Shown here piece by piece: positions 17,331 through 26,000 of a stretch of DNA of 64,000 nt. Each line of letters starts with the position of its first letter. Position 1 is the stretch's first letter. The translations under genes and the position numbers were made by a program. The notes below the pieces were generated by a model. It had not been told where the DNA came from. It did not search any database and saw only the letters and a program-made list of their open reading frames with translations. This DNA is from an uncultured Oscillibacter sp. (GTDB lineage: Bacteria; Bacillota; Clostridia; Oscillospirales; Oscillospiraceae), in the NCBI GenBank assembly GCA_910585245.1, contig CAJUCO010000008.1, positions 13,048 to 77,047 on the forward strand, read 5' to 3'.

Positions 17331-17882
17331 TGATGGCTGGTGCAATGCGCCCCCCATTTTCTCTTTTTCTTCCAGAAGAAAAAACAGAGGGGCCCCCGCA
17401 AAATCCTCAGATTTTGTGGGGAGAGGAGGAAGGAACGGAGCAGAGCGGAGTCCTCGCCGTCAGGTGGGGACGGAGTGGACGGAGTTTCTTCCGACGACGG
17501 GCCGTGCACGGTCCACTGGGCGGTTCTTAATGGCTTTGCCATTTAGAGCCGCTGAGTCCCCCTTGCGGGGAAAAGAGAAAAAGAAGTAACGGGGGATACG
17601 ACGGGGGCGCGCCTGAAGTCTGGATGACAAGTACGCATTGACCTGCCCGCAGCGTAGTGCGGGCGGGGGTTTGTCCCATGACGAATGGACCAGCTGCTCT
17701 TTCCGCTGCCGCTGATGCTCCGGAAAACTCTCTTTGTGGGGCCTGACCCCCTGGTCAGGCCATTCCTCCGGGCCCACCCTTCTATTGATAGGCCATGTCC
17801 CTTGACCGGCCGCCCTGCGGGCGGACCGATATGGTTGCCCCTTCGGCTTTGAATTATGTTGTATACTCGGAAAGGAGCCTGT
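17331..17882. other. 552-base gene-free stretch before pyrB
   Basis: It holds copy B of the dispersed repeat (17,379-17,497), a hairpin with arms GGCCTGACC/GGTCAGGCC at 17,740-17,761, and a second short GC hairpin near 17,808. A TATACT box at 17,862 could be the pyrB -10, but no -35 fits at normal spacing. Short open frames here follow the repeat and are not convincing genes. Confidence 0.6.
17379..17497. repeat. dispersed intergenic repeat, copy B
   Basis: It shares with 7485-7600 the palindrome CAAAATC..GATTTTG, the block GTGGGGAGAGGA, the block GCCGTCAGG and the end CGGAGTTTCTTC, in the same orientation on the plus strand. Confidence 0.8.
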
Positions 17883-18803
17883 ATGCCCAGAAACATCATT
17901 GACGTCACAGACCTCACCGTGGAGGAAATTGACGGGCTCATCGCCACGGCGGAAGACATCCTTCAAAATCCCGCGAAATACCAGGACGCCTGCGCCCACA
18001 AACAGCTGGCCACCCTGTTCTTTGAACCCTCCACCAGGACCCGCCTCTCCTTTGAGTCCGCCATGTTGGCCCTGGGGGGAAGCGTCCTGGGTTTCTCCGA
18101 GGCCGCCTCCAGCTCCACCGCCAAGGGGGAGACCGTGGGAGACACGGTTCACACCGTCAGCTGTTACGCCGACATCATCGCCATGCGCCACCCCAAGGAA
18201 GGCGCCCCCTTTGCCGCCGCCCAATTCAGCGAGGTCCCCATCATCAACGCCGGAGACGGCGGACACAACCACCCCACCCAGACCCTGACGGACCTTCTTA
18301 CCATCCACCGGGAGAAGGGACGGCTCAGTGGCTTTACCATCGGCTTTTGCGGGGACTTGAAATTTGGCCGGACCGTCCACTCCCTGGTAAACGCCCTGAG
18401 CCGGTATAAGGACATTCGCTTTGTGCTCGTTTCCCCCGCGGAATTGAAGCTCCCCCGCTATGTGAAGGAGGAGGCCCTGAAAAAGCGGGGCATCCCCTAC
18501 CGGCAGACCGACAGCCTAGACGCTGTGATGTCTGACCTGGACATTCTCTACATGACCCGGGTGCAAAAGGAGCGGTTTTTCAACGAGGAGGACTACCTCC
18601 GCCTGAAAGACAGCTATATCCTTACACCGGAGAAGCTGGAAGACGCCAAGCCGGACCTATCCATCCTCCACCCCCTGCCCCGGGTGAACGAGATCGCTGT
18701 GGCGGTGGACAAGGACCCCAGGGCCGCTTACTGGAAACAGGTGAAAAACGGCAAGTTCATTCGCATGGCTCTGATTTTGAAGCTGCTGGACATCCGCGTC
18801 TGA
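17883..18803 (+). CDS. pyrB: aspartate carbamoyltransferase, catalytic chain
   Basis: The 306-residue enzyme forms carbamoyl-aspartate, the committed step of pyrimidine synthesis. FFEPSTRTR binds carbamoyl phosphate, HPTQTLTDL and a basic loop near residue 80 complete the site, and HPLPRVNEI binds aspartate. AAAGGAG precedes the ATG. It is followed 17 bases later by pyrI, so this organism has the allosteric catalytic-regulatory form of the enzyme. Confidence 0.95.
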   Translation: MPRNIIDVTDLTVEEIDGLIATAEDILQNPAKYQDACAHKQLATLFFEPSTRTRLSFESAMLALGGSVLGFSEAASSSTAKGETVGDTVHTVSCYADIIAMRHPKEGAPFAAAQFSEVPIINAGDGGHNHPTQTLTDLLTIHREKGRLSGFTIGFCGDLKFGRTVHSLVNALSRYKDIRFVLVSPAELKLPRYVKEEALKKRGIPYRQTDSLDAVMSDLDILYMTRVQKERFFNEEDYLRLKDSYILTPEKLEDAKPDLSILHPLPRVNEIAVAVDKDPRAAYWKQVKNGKFIRMALILKLLDIRV

Positions 18804-18820
18804 CGAAAGGGGAGGACTCT

Positions 18821-19252
18821 ATGAACATTGACAGCATCCAAAACGGCGTGGTCCTGGACCATATCCAGGCGGGGAAGAGCATGGACATCTACAAATACCT
18901 CCACCTGGACCAGCTGGACTGCTCCGTGGCCATTATCAAAAATGTCCGCAGTGGCCGGATGGGGAAAAAAGACATCATCAAAATTGACTCCCCCCTGGAT
19001 GTGGACGTGGACGTGCTGGGCTATATTGACGACAAAATCACCGTCAATGTCATCCGGGAGGGCCGGCGGGTGGAAAAGCGCCGCCTGGAGCCCCCGAAAA
19101 AGCTGGTGAACATCATCCGCTGCAAGAACCCCCGGTGCATCACCGTGGCGGAGCCCCAGCTGGACGCCATTTTCCTCCTCAGCGACCCGGAGCGGCACGT
19201 CTACCGCTGCGCCTACTGCGACACGGCCAAGGGCAAGAAAAAGGATGTTTAA
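18821..19252 (+). CDS. pyrI: aspartate carbamoyltransferase regulatory chain
   Basis: The 143-residue chain binds nucleotide effectors and, through a zinc site, the catalytic chain. Zinc ligands are Cys101, Cys106, Cys130 and Cys133 (RCKNPRC and RCAYC). The N-terminal allosteric domain starts GVVLDHIQAGKS. The spacing to pyrB suggests co-expression in a fixed ratio. In Firmicutes PyrI is less widespread than in enterobacteria but is known in Clostridia. Confidence 0.95.
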   Translation: MNIDSIQNGVVLDHIQAGKSMDIYKYLHLDQLDCSVAIIKNVRSGRMGKKDIIKIDSPLDVDVDVLGYIDDKITVNVIREGRRVEKRRLEPPKKLVNIIRCKNPRCITVAEPQLDAIFLLSDPERHVYRCAYCDTAKGKKKDV

Positions 19253-19291
19253 CCCGGAGGGGCGGAGCTTGGGAGGGAAAGGGCTACGGCG

Positions 19292-19807
19292 ATGTACGAA
19301 TTAATCCGTTCCCGGCGAAAGACCCTGGCCCTGGAGGTTACCACCGATGGGCGCGTGGTGGTCCGGGCGCCCAACCGTCTGGCTAAAGACCGGATTGACG
19401 CCTTCGTTGCCGCCCACGCCGCCTGGATTGAAAAGCACCTGACCCTTCAAAGGGAGCGGGCCGCCCGGCGCCCACCCGCCCCCACCGGGGCGGAGATCCA
19501 GGCGCTAAAAGCCCGGGCCAGGGCGGAGCTGCCGGAAAAAATCGCCCGCTGGAGCGAGAGAATGGGCGTGGTCCCCACCGGGTTCCGGGTGACCGAGGCC
19601 CGGAAACGCTATGGAAGTTGCAGCGGGAAAAACAGCTTGTGCTTTTCCTGCTTTTTGATGAACTGCCCGGAGGAGGCGGTGGAACTGGTGGTGGTTCACG
19701 AGCTCTGCCACATCCGGGAGAAGAACCACGGGCCGGGATTCTACGCCCTGCTGGAGCAATATCTCCCGGACTGGCGGGAGAGGAAAAAGCGCCTTACCAT
19801 GATTTGA
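19292..19807 (+). CDS. YgjP-like (DUF45, M48-type) metal-dependent hydrolase
   Basis: The 171-residue protein has the zinc-peptidase motif HELCHIREKNH with His136, Glu137, His140 and His146, and the upstream KRYGSCSGKNSLCFS stretch typical of the YgjP/DUF45 family. These are cytoplasmic gluzincin-like proteins of uncertain substrate. The gene begins 39 bases after pyrI and is followed 14 bases later by the IMP cyclohydrolase gene, so it probably shares their transcript. Confidence 0.88.
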   Translation: MYELIRSRRKTLALEVTTDGRVVVRAPNRLAKDRIDAFVAAHAAWIEKHLTLQRERAARRPPAPTGAEIQALKARARAELPEKIARWSERMGVVPTGFRVTEARKRYGSCSGKNSLCFSCFLMNCPEEAVELVVVHELCHIREKNHGPGFYALLEQYLPDWRERKKRLTMI

Positions 19808-19821
19808 AACGGAGGACGGAT

Positions 19822-20526
19822 ATGGAAAAGCTGAATTTGACGGATTTGTTGCGGGCGAACTCCTACCCCGGGCGGGGCATCGTCCTGGGGAAGAGCGCAA
19901 AGGGCGAACACGCCGTGGCCCTGTACTTCATCATGGGCCGGAGTGAAAACTCCCGGAACCGCCGATTTGTCCCCACGGAGGACGGCATCCGCACCGAGGC
20001 CGCGGACGCCGCCAAGATGACGGACCCCAGCCTCATCATCTATCACCCCGTGCGGAAGGTGGACCGGGGACTCATTGTCACAAACGGCGACCAAACGGAC
20101 ACAATCCGGGACTATATCCAGGAGGGCCGGACCTTCACCCAGGCCCTGAAAACCAGGACCTTCGAGCCGGACGAACCCAACTACACCCCCCGGATCTCCG
20201 GCCTTTTGAGTCCTGACGGAGGCTTCCAACTCTCCATTTTGAAAAGCGCGGAGGGAGACCCTGTCTGTTGCTGCCGGTATTTTTACCACTACGACGCGCC
20301 CCTTGCCGGAGAGGGCCGCTTCCTTCACACCTACCTGGGAGACGGAAAGCCGCTGCCTTCCTTTGCGGGGGACCCGGAGCGGGTCCGTCTGGACGCGGAC
20401 ACGCCGGAACTCCTGGCGGACCAGGTCTGGGAGGCGCTGCACCCGGAGAACAAAATCGCCCTGTTTGTCCGGTTTGTGAACCTTGCGGACGGAACCCACC
20501 AAGACGTGATTCGAAACCGCTATTGA
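19822..20526 (+). CDS. purO: IMP cyclohydrolase, archaeal (PurO) type
   Basis: The 234-residue protein resembles the PurO-type IMP cyclohydrolase, which closes FAICAR to IMP, the last step of purine synthesis. The N-terminal region NSYPGRGIVLGKS and the internal YFIMGRSENSRNRRFV are characteristic. Most bacteria use bifunctional PurH instead; in some Clostridia a PurO-type protein accompanies a separate transformylase. GGAGGA lies before the ATG at 19822. Its position at the end of the pyrimidine genes ties it to nucleotide synthesis. A strong terminator follows. Confidence 0.85.
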   Translation: MEKLNLTDLLRANSYPGRGIVLGKSAKGEHAVALYFIMGRSENSRNRRFVPTEDGIRTEAADAAKMTDPSLIIYHPVRKVDRGLIVTNGDQTDTIRDYIQEGRTFTQALKTRTFEPDEPNYTPRISGLLSPDGGFQLSILKSAEGDPVCCCRYFYHYDAPLAGEGRFLHTYLGDGKPLPSFAGDPERVRLDADTPELLADQVWEALHPENKIALFVRFVNLADGTHQDVIRNRY

Positions 20527-20868
20527 GGAAAGCCGCGCTGGGGGAGAGGGGCTCCCATAGCCGGTGGAGTTGAAAACGGTGGACAAAAGGCATTGCCTTT
20601 TGTCCACCGTTTTAGCTTGTCAAAAAAGCGCTGTTTAAAATGGAGGGGAAAGGAAAAGCGCCGCTTTCCAAAGAGCGGAGAAGAGCCGCGAGAAAGCCCT
20701 CCGGAGGTCTCCTCATGTTCCGCTGGACGCGTCTGGAAACCCTTTGAAAACGCTCAACCACCTGCCTGAGCCGGTGGGAGGGGGCTTTAACAACCCGGGC
20801 AGGCGGGCAAAAAGAGGGCCTTTGCCTGGAAACAGGCCGCCATGGGTGCTCCGCGTTCCCCGGTTTTG
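20527..20868. other. 342-base gene-free stretch between convergent genes
   Basis: It holds the purO terminator at 20,577-20,612. The remaining ~250 bases show only weak hairpins and no coding frame with a ribosome site. Confidence 0.6.
20577..20612 (+). terminator. intrinsic terminator after purO
   Basis: CGGTGGACAAAAGG and its complement pair around a 5-base loop (CATTG), followed by TTTT. Confidence 0.85.
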
Positions 20869-22194
20869 TCAATCCGCCGTCCGGCAATCGAGTCGCCGTT
20901 TGTCCTCCCGGATTTTCAGGACTATCGCCAGCAACGCCGAGAGAATTCTTGATAAAACCGTACCCCACCAGATCATAATTTGCCCGCCGAACAACGGGGG
21001 CAGGGGGAACAAAAGCACAAACATAAACAGCGGCTCGCTGAAGGTCAGAATATAGGAGAGGTAGCTTTTTTCCGTGGCGTAAAAACTTGCGGTGGTGATG
21101 CGGAGGATGACGATAAAGGGTTCGGCGACCAGGAAGATGGGCACCACCTTCGCAATTTCCAGATTCACGGCCAAGGATGCTCCGAAGGACGCGCCAAGGT
21201 GTTCTCTTGTCCAATACATCAGAATGCAGCCGATGATAGACAAAAACATTCCAAAGCCATAGGCCAGTTTTTCCGTCTGTTTCAGTCTCCCGGCGTTTTT
21301 TTCGCCGTAGTACCAGCTGAGCAACGGCTGGCTTCCGTCTCCCACTCCCTGCACGATCATGTGAATCACGCAAATTACATAGGCAATACAGGCATAGGTG
21401 GCAATGGCCAAATCTCCCCCATAGGAGACGGAGAAACGGTTGATGATAATTAAGGAGATGTTCGGGGACATGGTCAGCGCAAAGGGCGCCATGCCGGTTT
21501 TCAGTATGGACGCGGTTACGGTTCTCAGTTTTGAAAGGGGGAGGTTCAGCGTAAAGCGCCGGTTGCGCAACAAGTAGGCAAGCGCCAGCAACATGGTAAC
21601 GCCCTGACCTAAAACCGTGGCCCATGCCGCGCCGGAAACGCCCTGCCGCCATACCCATACGAACAGGTAGTCGAGAACAATATTGGTGGCAAAGCCCGCC
21701 GTCATGGAGACCATGGCGTAAAATGGGTCGCCGTAATTGCGGATGAACGGCACAAATCCCGTGCCAAATACCTGCAAAGCCGCCCCCAACGCGATGACCG
21801 CAATGTATTCTTTCGCCATTGCCAGCAGCTCCCCGCCGGCTCCCAGGCATTTTAAAAGGAAGCCGTTTAGAAGGGAGAGAGAACTTGTCAAAAGGACGCC
21901 TGCGAAAATCAGTATCCAAAAGGCCCCGGCGGTAAACTCCCTTGCCTGGGCGTCCTTCTTCTCTGCAGTGTAGATGGAATAGTAGATGGCGCCGCCCATT
22001 CCGATTCCCGTGCCCAGCGCCTGTATCACCGCAACAATGGGATAGGCGATACTCACGGCGGAAAGCCCCAAGTCGCCCAGGCTGTTTCCCACAAAAAAAC
22101 CGTCCGCAATGGAGTAAACTCCCGACAGGGCAAAGGACAGTACCGACGGGATCACGGCCCGAAAAAAGATTTTGACATCGTGTGTTTGTCTCAT
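20869..22194 (-). CDS. MATE family multidrug efflux transporter
   Basis: The 441-residue protein has the twelve-helix pattern of MATE exporters, beginning near FRAVIPSVLSFALSGVY, with the typical IADGFFVGNSLG segment near residue 30. MATE proteins export cationic drugs or metabolites using a sodium or proton gradient. The start at 22194 overlaps the stop of the MarR gene, so regulator and pump are co-expressed from the promoter at 22,688-22,717. The substrate is unknown. Confidence 0.92.
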   Translation of the reverse strand: MRQTHDVKIFFRAVIPSVLSFALSGVYSIADGFFVGNSLGDLGLSAVSIAYPIVAVIQALGTGIGMGGAIYYSIYTAEKKDAQAREFTAGAFWILIFAGVLLTSSLSLLNGFLLKCLGAGGELLAMAKEYIAVIALGAALQVFGTGFVPFIRNYGDPFYAMVSMTAGFATNIVLDYLFVWVWRQGVSGAAWATVLGQGVTMLLALAYLLRNRRFTLNLPLSKLRTVTASILKTGMAPFALTMSPNISLIIINRFSVSYGGDLAIATYACIAYVICVIHMIVQGVGDGSQPLLSWYYGEKNAGRLKQTEKLAYGFGMFLSIIGCILMYWTREHLGASFGASLAVNLEIAKVVPIFLVAEPFIVILRITTASFYATEKSYLSYILTFSEPLFMFVLLFPLPPLFGGQIMIWWGTVLSRILSALLAIVLKIREDKRRLDCRTAD

Positions 22195-22643
22195 GGCCCC
22201 GCTCCCTCCGCCCTGGTGAAAAGTTCCAAAAACAGGGCCATGTTCTCGTTTAGCTGCTGCATACGCTCTACGCCTATTTCCTTTATTACAGAGAGTTCCA
22301 GGCGCCGGAGCTCCAGGAGAATGGGGGCGGCGTACGCCTCTCCCGCCGCCGTAAAACGGATGACTTTGTTTCTCTTGTCCTGGGGCATGGGAAACAGCTC
22401 CACAAATCCCCGGCGCTCAAAATCCTTGAAAACCATGTGCACCGTCTGCTTGGGAATCCGCCACCTCTGGCTGATTTTTTTCTGCGTACACGCGTCCCCG
22501 CCGTTGTAGATCGCGTCCAGTACCCACAAACTGTTGACGGACAGCCCATGGGCTTTCGCCCATTCTTCGTACACGTAGTTATACTCTTGCCATACCGCGT
22601 AGTATCGGTTCAGCTGTTCCACCAAAGCGGGATCACAGATCAT
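22191..22643 (-). CDS. MarR-family transcriptional regulator
   Basis: The 150-residue protein has a winged helix with CTQKKISQRWRIPKQTVHM as recognition part and PMPQDKRNKVIRFTAAG as the wing. It probably represses the MATE gene that overlaps it and is released by a ligand. GGAGG lies 6 bases before the ATG at 22643; an upstream TTG overlaps that site. GTAC-centred half sites lie in its promoter region. Confidence 0.9.
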   Translation of the reverse strand: MICDPALVEQLNRYYAVWQEYNYVYEEWAKAHGLSVNSLWVLDAIYNGGDACTQKKISQRWRIPKQTVHMVFKDFERRGFVELFPMPQDKRNKVIRFTAAGEAYAAPILLELRRLELSVIKEIGVERMQQLNENMALFLELFTRAEGAGP

Positions 22644-23028
22644 AACGGGCCTCCCCAAACGTATTTGTACAGTTATGTACCATTTACATTATAGTCCAGA
22701 AATGTACCTTTTGTCGATCTGGTAATTTTAGACAAAGATCGACGGGGAAAGTTGGCGTTTTGGAGATGCTCCGGGGCAAGCGGACCGGGGGATGTTCCCG
22801 GATTTTGCGCAAAACCGCCGGAGGAGCTGCGTGGGTGGTAAGGGTGGGGGCGGGGTCCAAGCATCTTTCCGCCGCCACCGCTTTGGCCAAAGGGCTTGAC
22901 GGCCATACGGGGTGCGGGTTGACAGGGGAAACAGGATTTTCCCATTTCCCCCTTCCCCCGGGACGCCAACTGCGGTATACTGTGACTATCAAAACCACCG
23001 GCCCTCTCTGGGCGGAACGGAGGACCCT
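22644..23028. other. 385-base gene-free stretch between the MarR and giant-protein genes
   Basis: It contains the divergent MarR promoter and operator. On the plus side a TATACT box at 22,975 could drive the giant-protein operon but has no fitting -35. The middle is GC-rich without a supported gene. Confidence 0.5.
22665..22717 (-). promoter_or_regulatory. MarR-MATE promoter and putative operator
   Basis: On the minus strand, TCGACA and TATAAT are spaced by 18 bases (22,688-22,717). Just downstream, TGGTACA and TGTACAA form an inverted pair (22,665-22,682), and another GTAC lies in the spacer at 22,704, as expected for a self-repressing MarR protein. Confidence 0.6.
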
Positions 23029-26000
23029 ATGGAACAGCTCTATTTGGACATGAAAAGCGCCTTTCAGGAAGAGGCCTTTTTACGCAAGCTGGCCTCCCCC
23101 AAGGACGGCGTAGCGGCGCTGTTTGAGACTGTGGACTGGCCCGCTTTACTGGCGCCCCTGTTGCCCATTCAAAAACGCCTCTCGTGTAAAGAGGCCCTTG
23201 CGGCCTTCCGCCCCGTTTTGGAGCGCGTGGCGTTGGAGCCGGAGGAGGGCTGGGCCCTTTACGCCTACCATGTGGCGCTCACGTTGCTGTTCCCCCAGGA
23301 GGACCCCGCCCACACCCCCCGGCAGCGGGACGGGGCGCTGTGCGCGCTCCAGTTCCTCCGGACGCTTTTGGACGCGGAGCGGGCTGCGGTGCCCTTTGAC
23401 TTTTGGCTGGATTTTGCCTTTTGCACCGAGGAGGAGCTGGAAGCCAGCAACTTGGCGGAGGAGTACCGGCAGTTTCTCCGCCGCTGGCGGGAGGAGTATG
23501 TCTACGAGCTTCTCCGCCTGGGCCGGGAGGTGACCTCCTTCCGCACCTGCGAGCACATCGCCGGGGTCCACCATGTGTCCATGACGGTTTCCAGGGCCTT
23601 TAAGGCCGGGGGCGGGAAAATCGACCTGGGGCTTATCTCCGCCGCCGCCGCGGGCCACGACATTGGAAAGTTTGGCTGCAAGCCCGGGGAGCGGGTACCC
23701 TATCTCCACTACTACTACACAGACCAGTGGTTTTCCTGGCGGGGTCTGGGGGCCCTGGGGCGCATTGCGGCCAACCACTCCGTATGGGACCTGGAGCTGG
23801 AGAACCTGTCCTCCGAATCCCTGGTGCTGGTTTACGCGGACTTCCGGGTGAAGCAGGAGCGGCTTGACGGCGGCGGGGAGATTGCCCGGTTGTTCTCCCT
23901 GGGGGACGCCTTCGAGGTGATCCTCTCCAAGCTGGACAACGTGGACGCGGCCAAGCGGCGGCGGTACAACTACGTCTATTTGAAGCTCCGGGATTTTGAG
24001 GGTTACCTCCAATCCTTCGGCGTGGACGTGACGCTGGAGAGTTCCGGCGGCGCGCCGCTGCCGCGAAAGGACCCCTCTTTGATGAACGAGGACGAGGTGG
24101 TGTTGGGCCTTCGCCGCACGGCGGTGGACCATAACATCCGCCTCATGCACCGGCTGAGCCGGGAGCGGCTCTTCGTCGCCACCTTGGAGGCGGCGAGAGG
24201 GGAGAAGGACCCTGGCCGTATACGGGCCTATGTCTCTGTTTTCCGGGAGTATTTCACCTATTGGACGGTGGAGCAGAAGGAGCAGACTCTGGAATTTCTC
24301 TATGAGCTGCTGCTCCAGCCTGACGGGGACATTCGCCGCCAGGCGGCGGGGCTCATGGGGCGGATTCTCTCCAAGTTCCTCTCGGGCTACAAAAAGGAAC
24401 TGCCCCAGGGAGTGTCGCCCAGCCCCCAGGAGGAGCGGCCCTTTGAGCTGTGGGCGGAATACCTGGAAAAGTTCATCCATCCGGACCGCCGCCTCACCCC
24501 CCGGCAGATCAGCATGATCCGCTACCAGGCCAAGACCGCGGCGGACACCCTTCTGGGCGGCTGTGACCACGAGGACTTTCCCCGCTTTTCCGAGCTTCTC
24601 TTCCGCCACTACCAAAACCCCGCCGCCGAGACGGAAGAGGGGGCCTTCGCCCTGATGAACACGGCGCTAAACCTCCCCATGGAGCGCGTCGCGCCCCGGG
24701 ACGTGGACCTTCTGGCAGGGTTTGCCTCCTGGTGGTTGGAACGGGGCGAGGCCCCCCAGCAGGCCGCCGCCATGCGCCTCAGCCGCCGTCTCCTGCCGGT
24801 GCTGGAGAAGGACTCCCCCCAGCGGCGGGCCGTGGCCCAGGCCGTGGGCGCGGCGGACTGCCGGTCTTCTACACCGCTTTTGTACCTCCAGGCCCGCCTG
24901 GGAAAGACCCTGGGCCTGGACGTGGACGGCTATCAGACCCAGCTGGACCAGGGGGAGGCCGCCAGCGGCGTGTTCTTGGACAATTTGAAAACCGCCACGC
25001 CCTGGGTTTTGAAGGCCGTGGGCGTGGAGTATCTGCTGGACCAGGCCCGGCGGGGAGAGGCGGCCAACGCCCTCCACATTGCCACGCACTTTTCCAACCT
25101 CATGAAGGTCAGCGAAAACGTGGTGGTCCGGCGTCTCGCGGGAAACGCCCTGCTGGACATCGCCCCCATGCTGACGCCTCCCCGGCGCAACGAGGTGGCC
25201 GTGGAGCTTTGCGAAGCGTTGGAAACCGGACAGTCGGAGATCTCCCAGTACATCCCCCGGTATCTGGGGCAGTTCCTTTTGTGGCTCACCCCCCGGGAGT
25301 TGGACGAGATTCTGGACGAGCTGCTCCGCTTCCTCTCCTCCTCCAGCGCCAATGTGGCGGCCGGAGCCCTTGGCACCGTGGGGGCTTTGTTGGAACACTA
25401 CCGGGTCTACGGACGGCGGTTCCACGAACCGGAGGAGGTTTTGGACCGCCGCCGCAAGCGGATGGCAGGCCTTCTTTTAAAGGGGCTGGCCTCCTGCATG
25501 GAGCCTGTGCGGCAGGAGGCCCTGCGGGTTCTGGGGGAGGGGCTGTTTGCCTCCGAGGTGTTGCCCTATGACGACAAAGTCAGCCTGTTCACCCTGGTTG
25601 CCAAAAAGCTCCTCTTCCTCATCGGCGAGCAGCCCGGAGGGGAGTTGACCTTTTTCCACACCGCCGCCGCCCTCTCCCACATCTACCGCTTCGCCGTGAC
25701 GCACCGCATTGAGAGCGGCCCCTTCCACTTTGAGTGGCGGGATAAGGCCGCCGCCTTCTTCCCCGGCACTTTCGACCCCTTCTCCCTCTCCCACAAGGGC
25801 ATCGTCACCGCCATCCGGGACTTGGGCATGGAGGTCTATCTGGCGGTGGACGAGTTCTCCTGGTCCAAAAAGGCCCAGCCCTCTCTGATCCGGCGGCAGA
25901 TCGTCAGTATGTCGGTTGCCGACGAGTTTGACGTCTACCTCTTCCCCCATGACATCCCCGTAAATCTGGCGACACCGGCGGACCTCCTCCGCCTGCGGCA

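Noticed and set aside
17331..17882. Short frames within the pyrE-pyrB gap
   Set aside because: They follow the dispersed repeat in several frames and lack ribosome sites.
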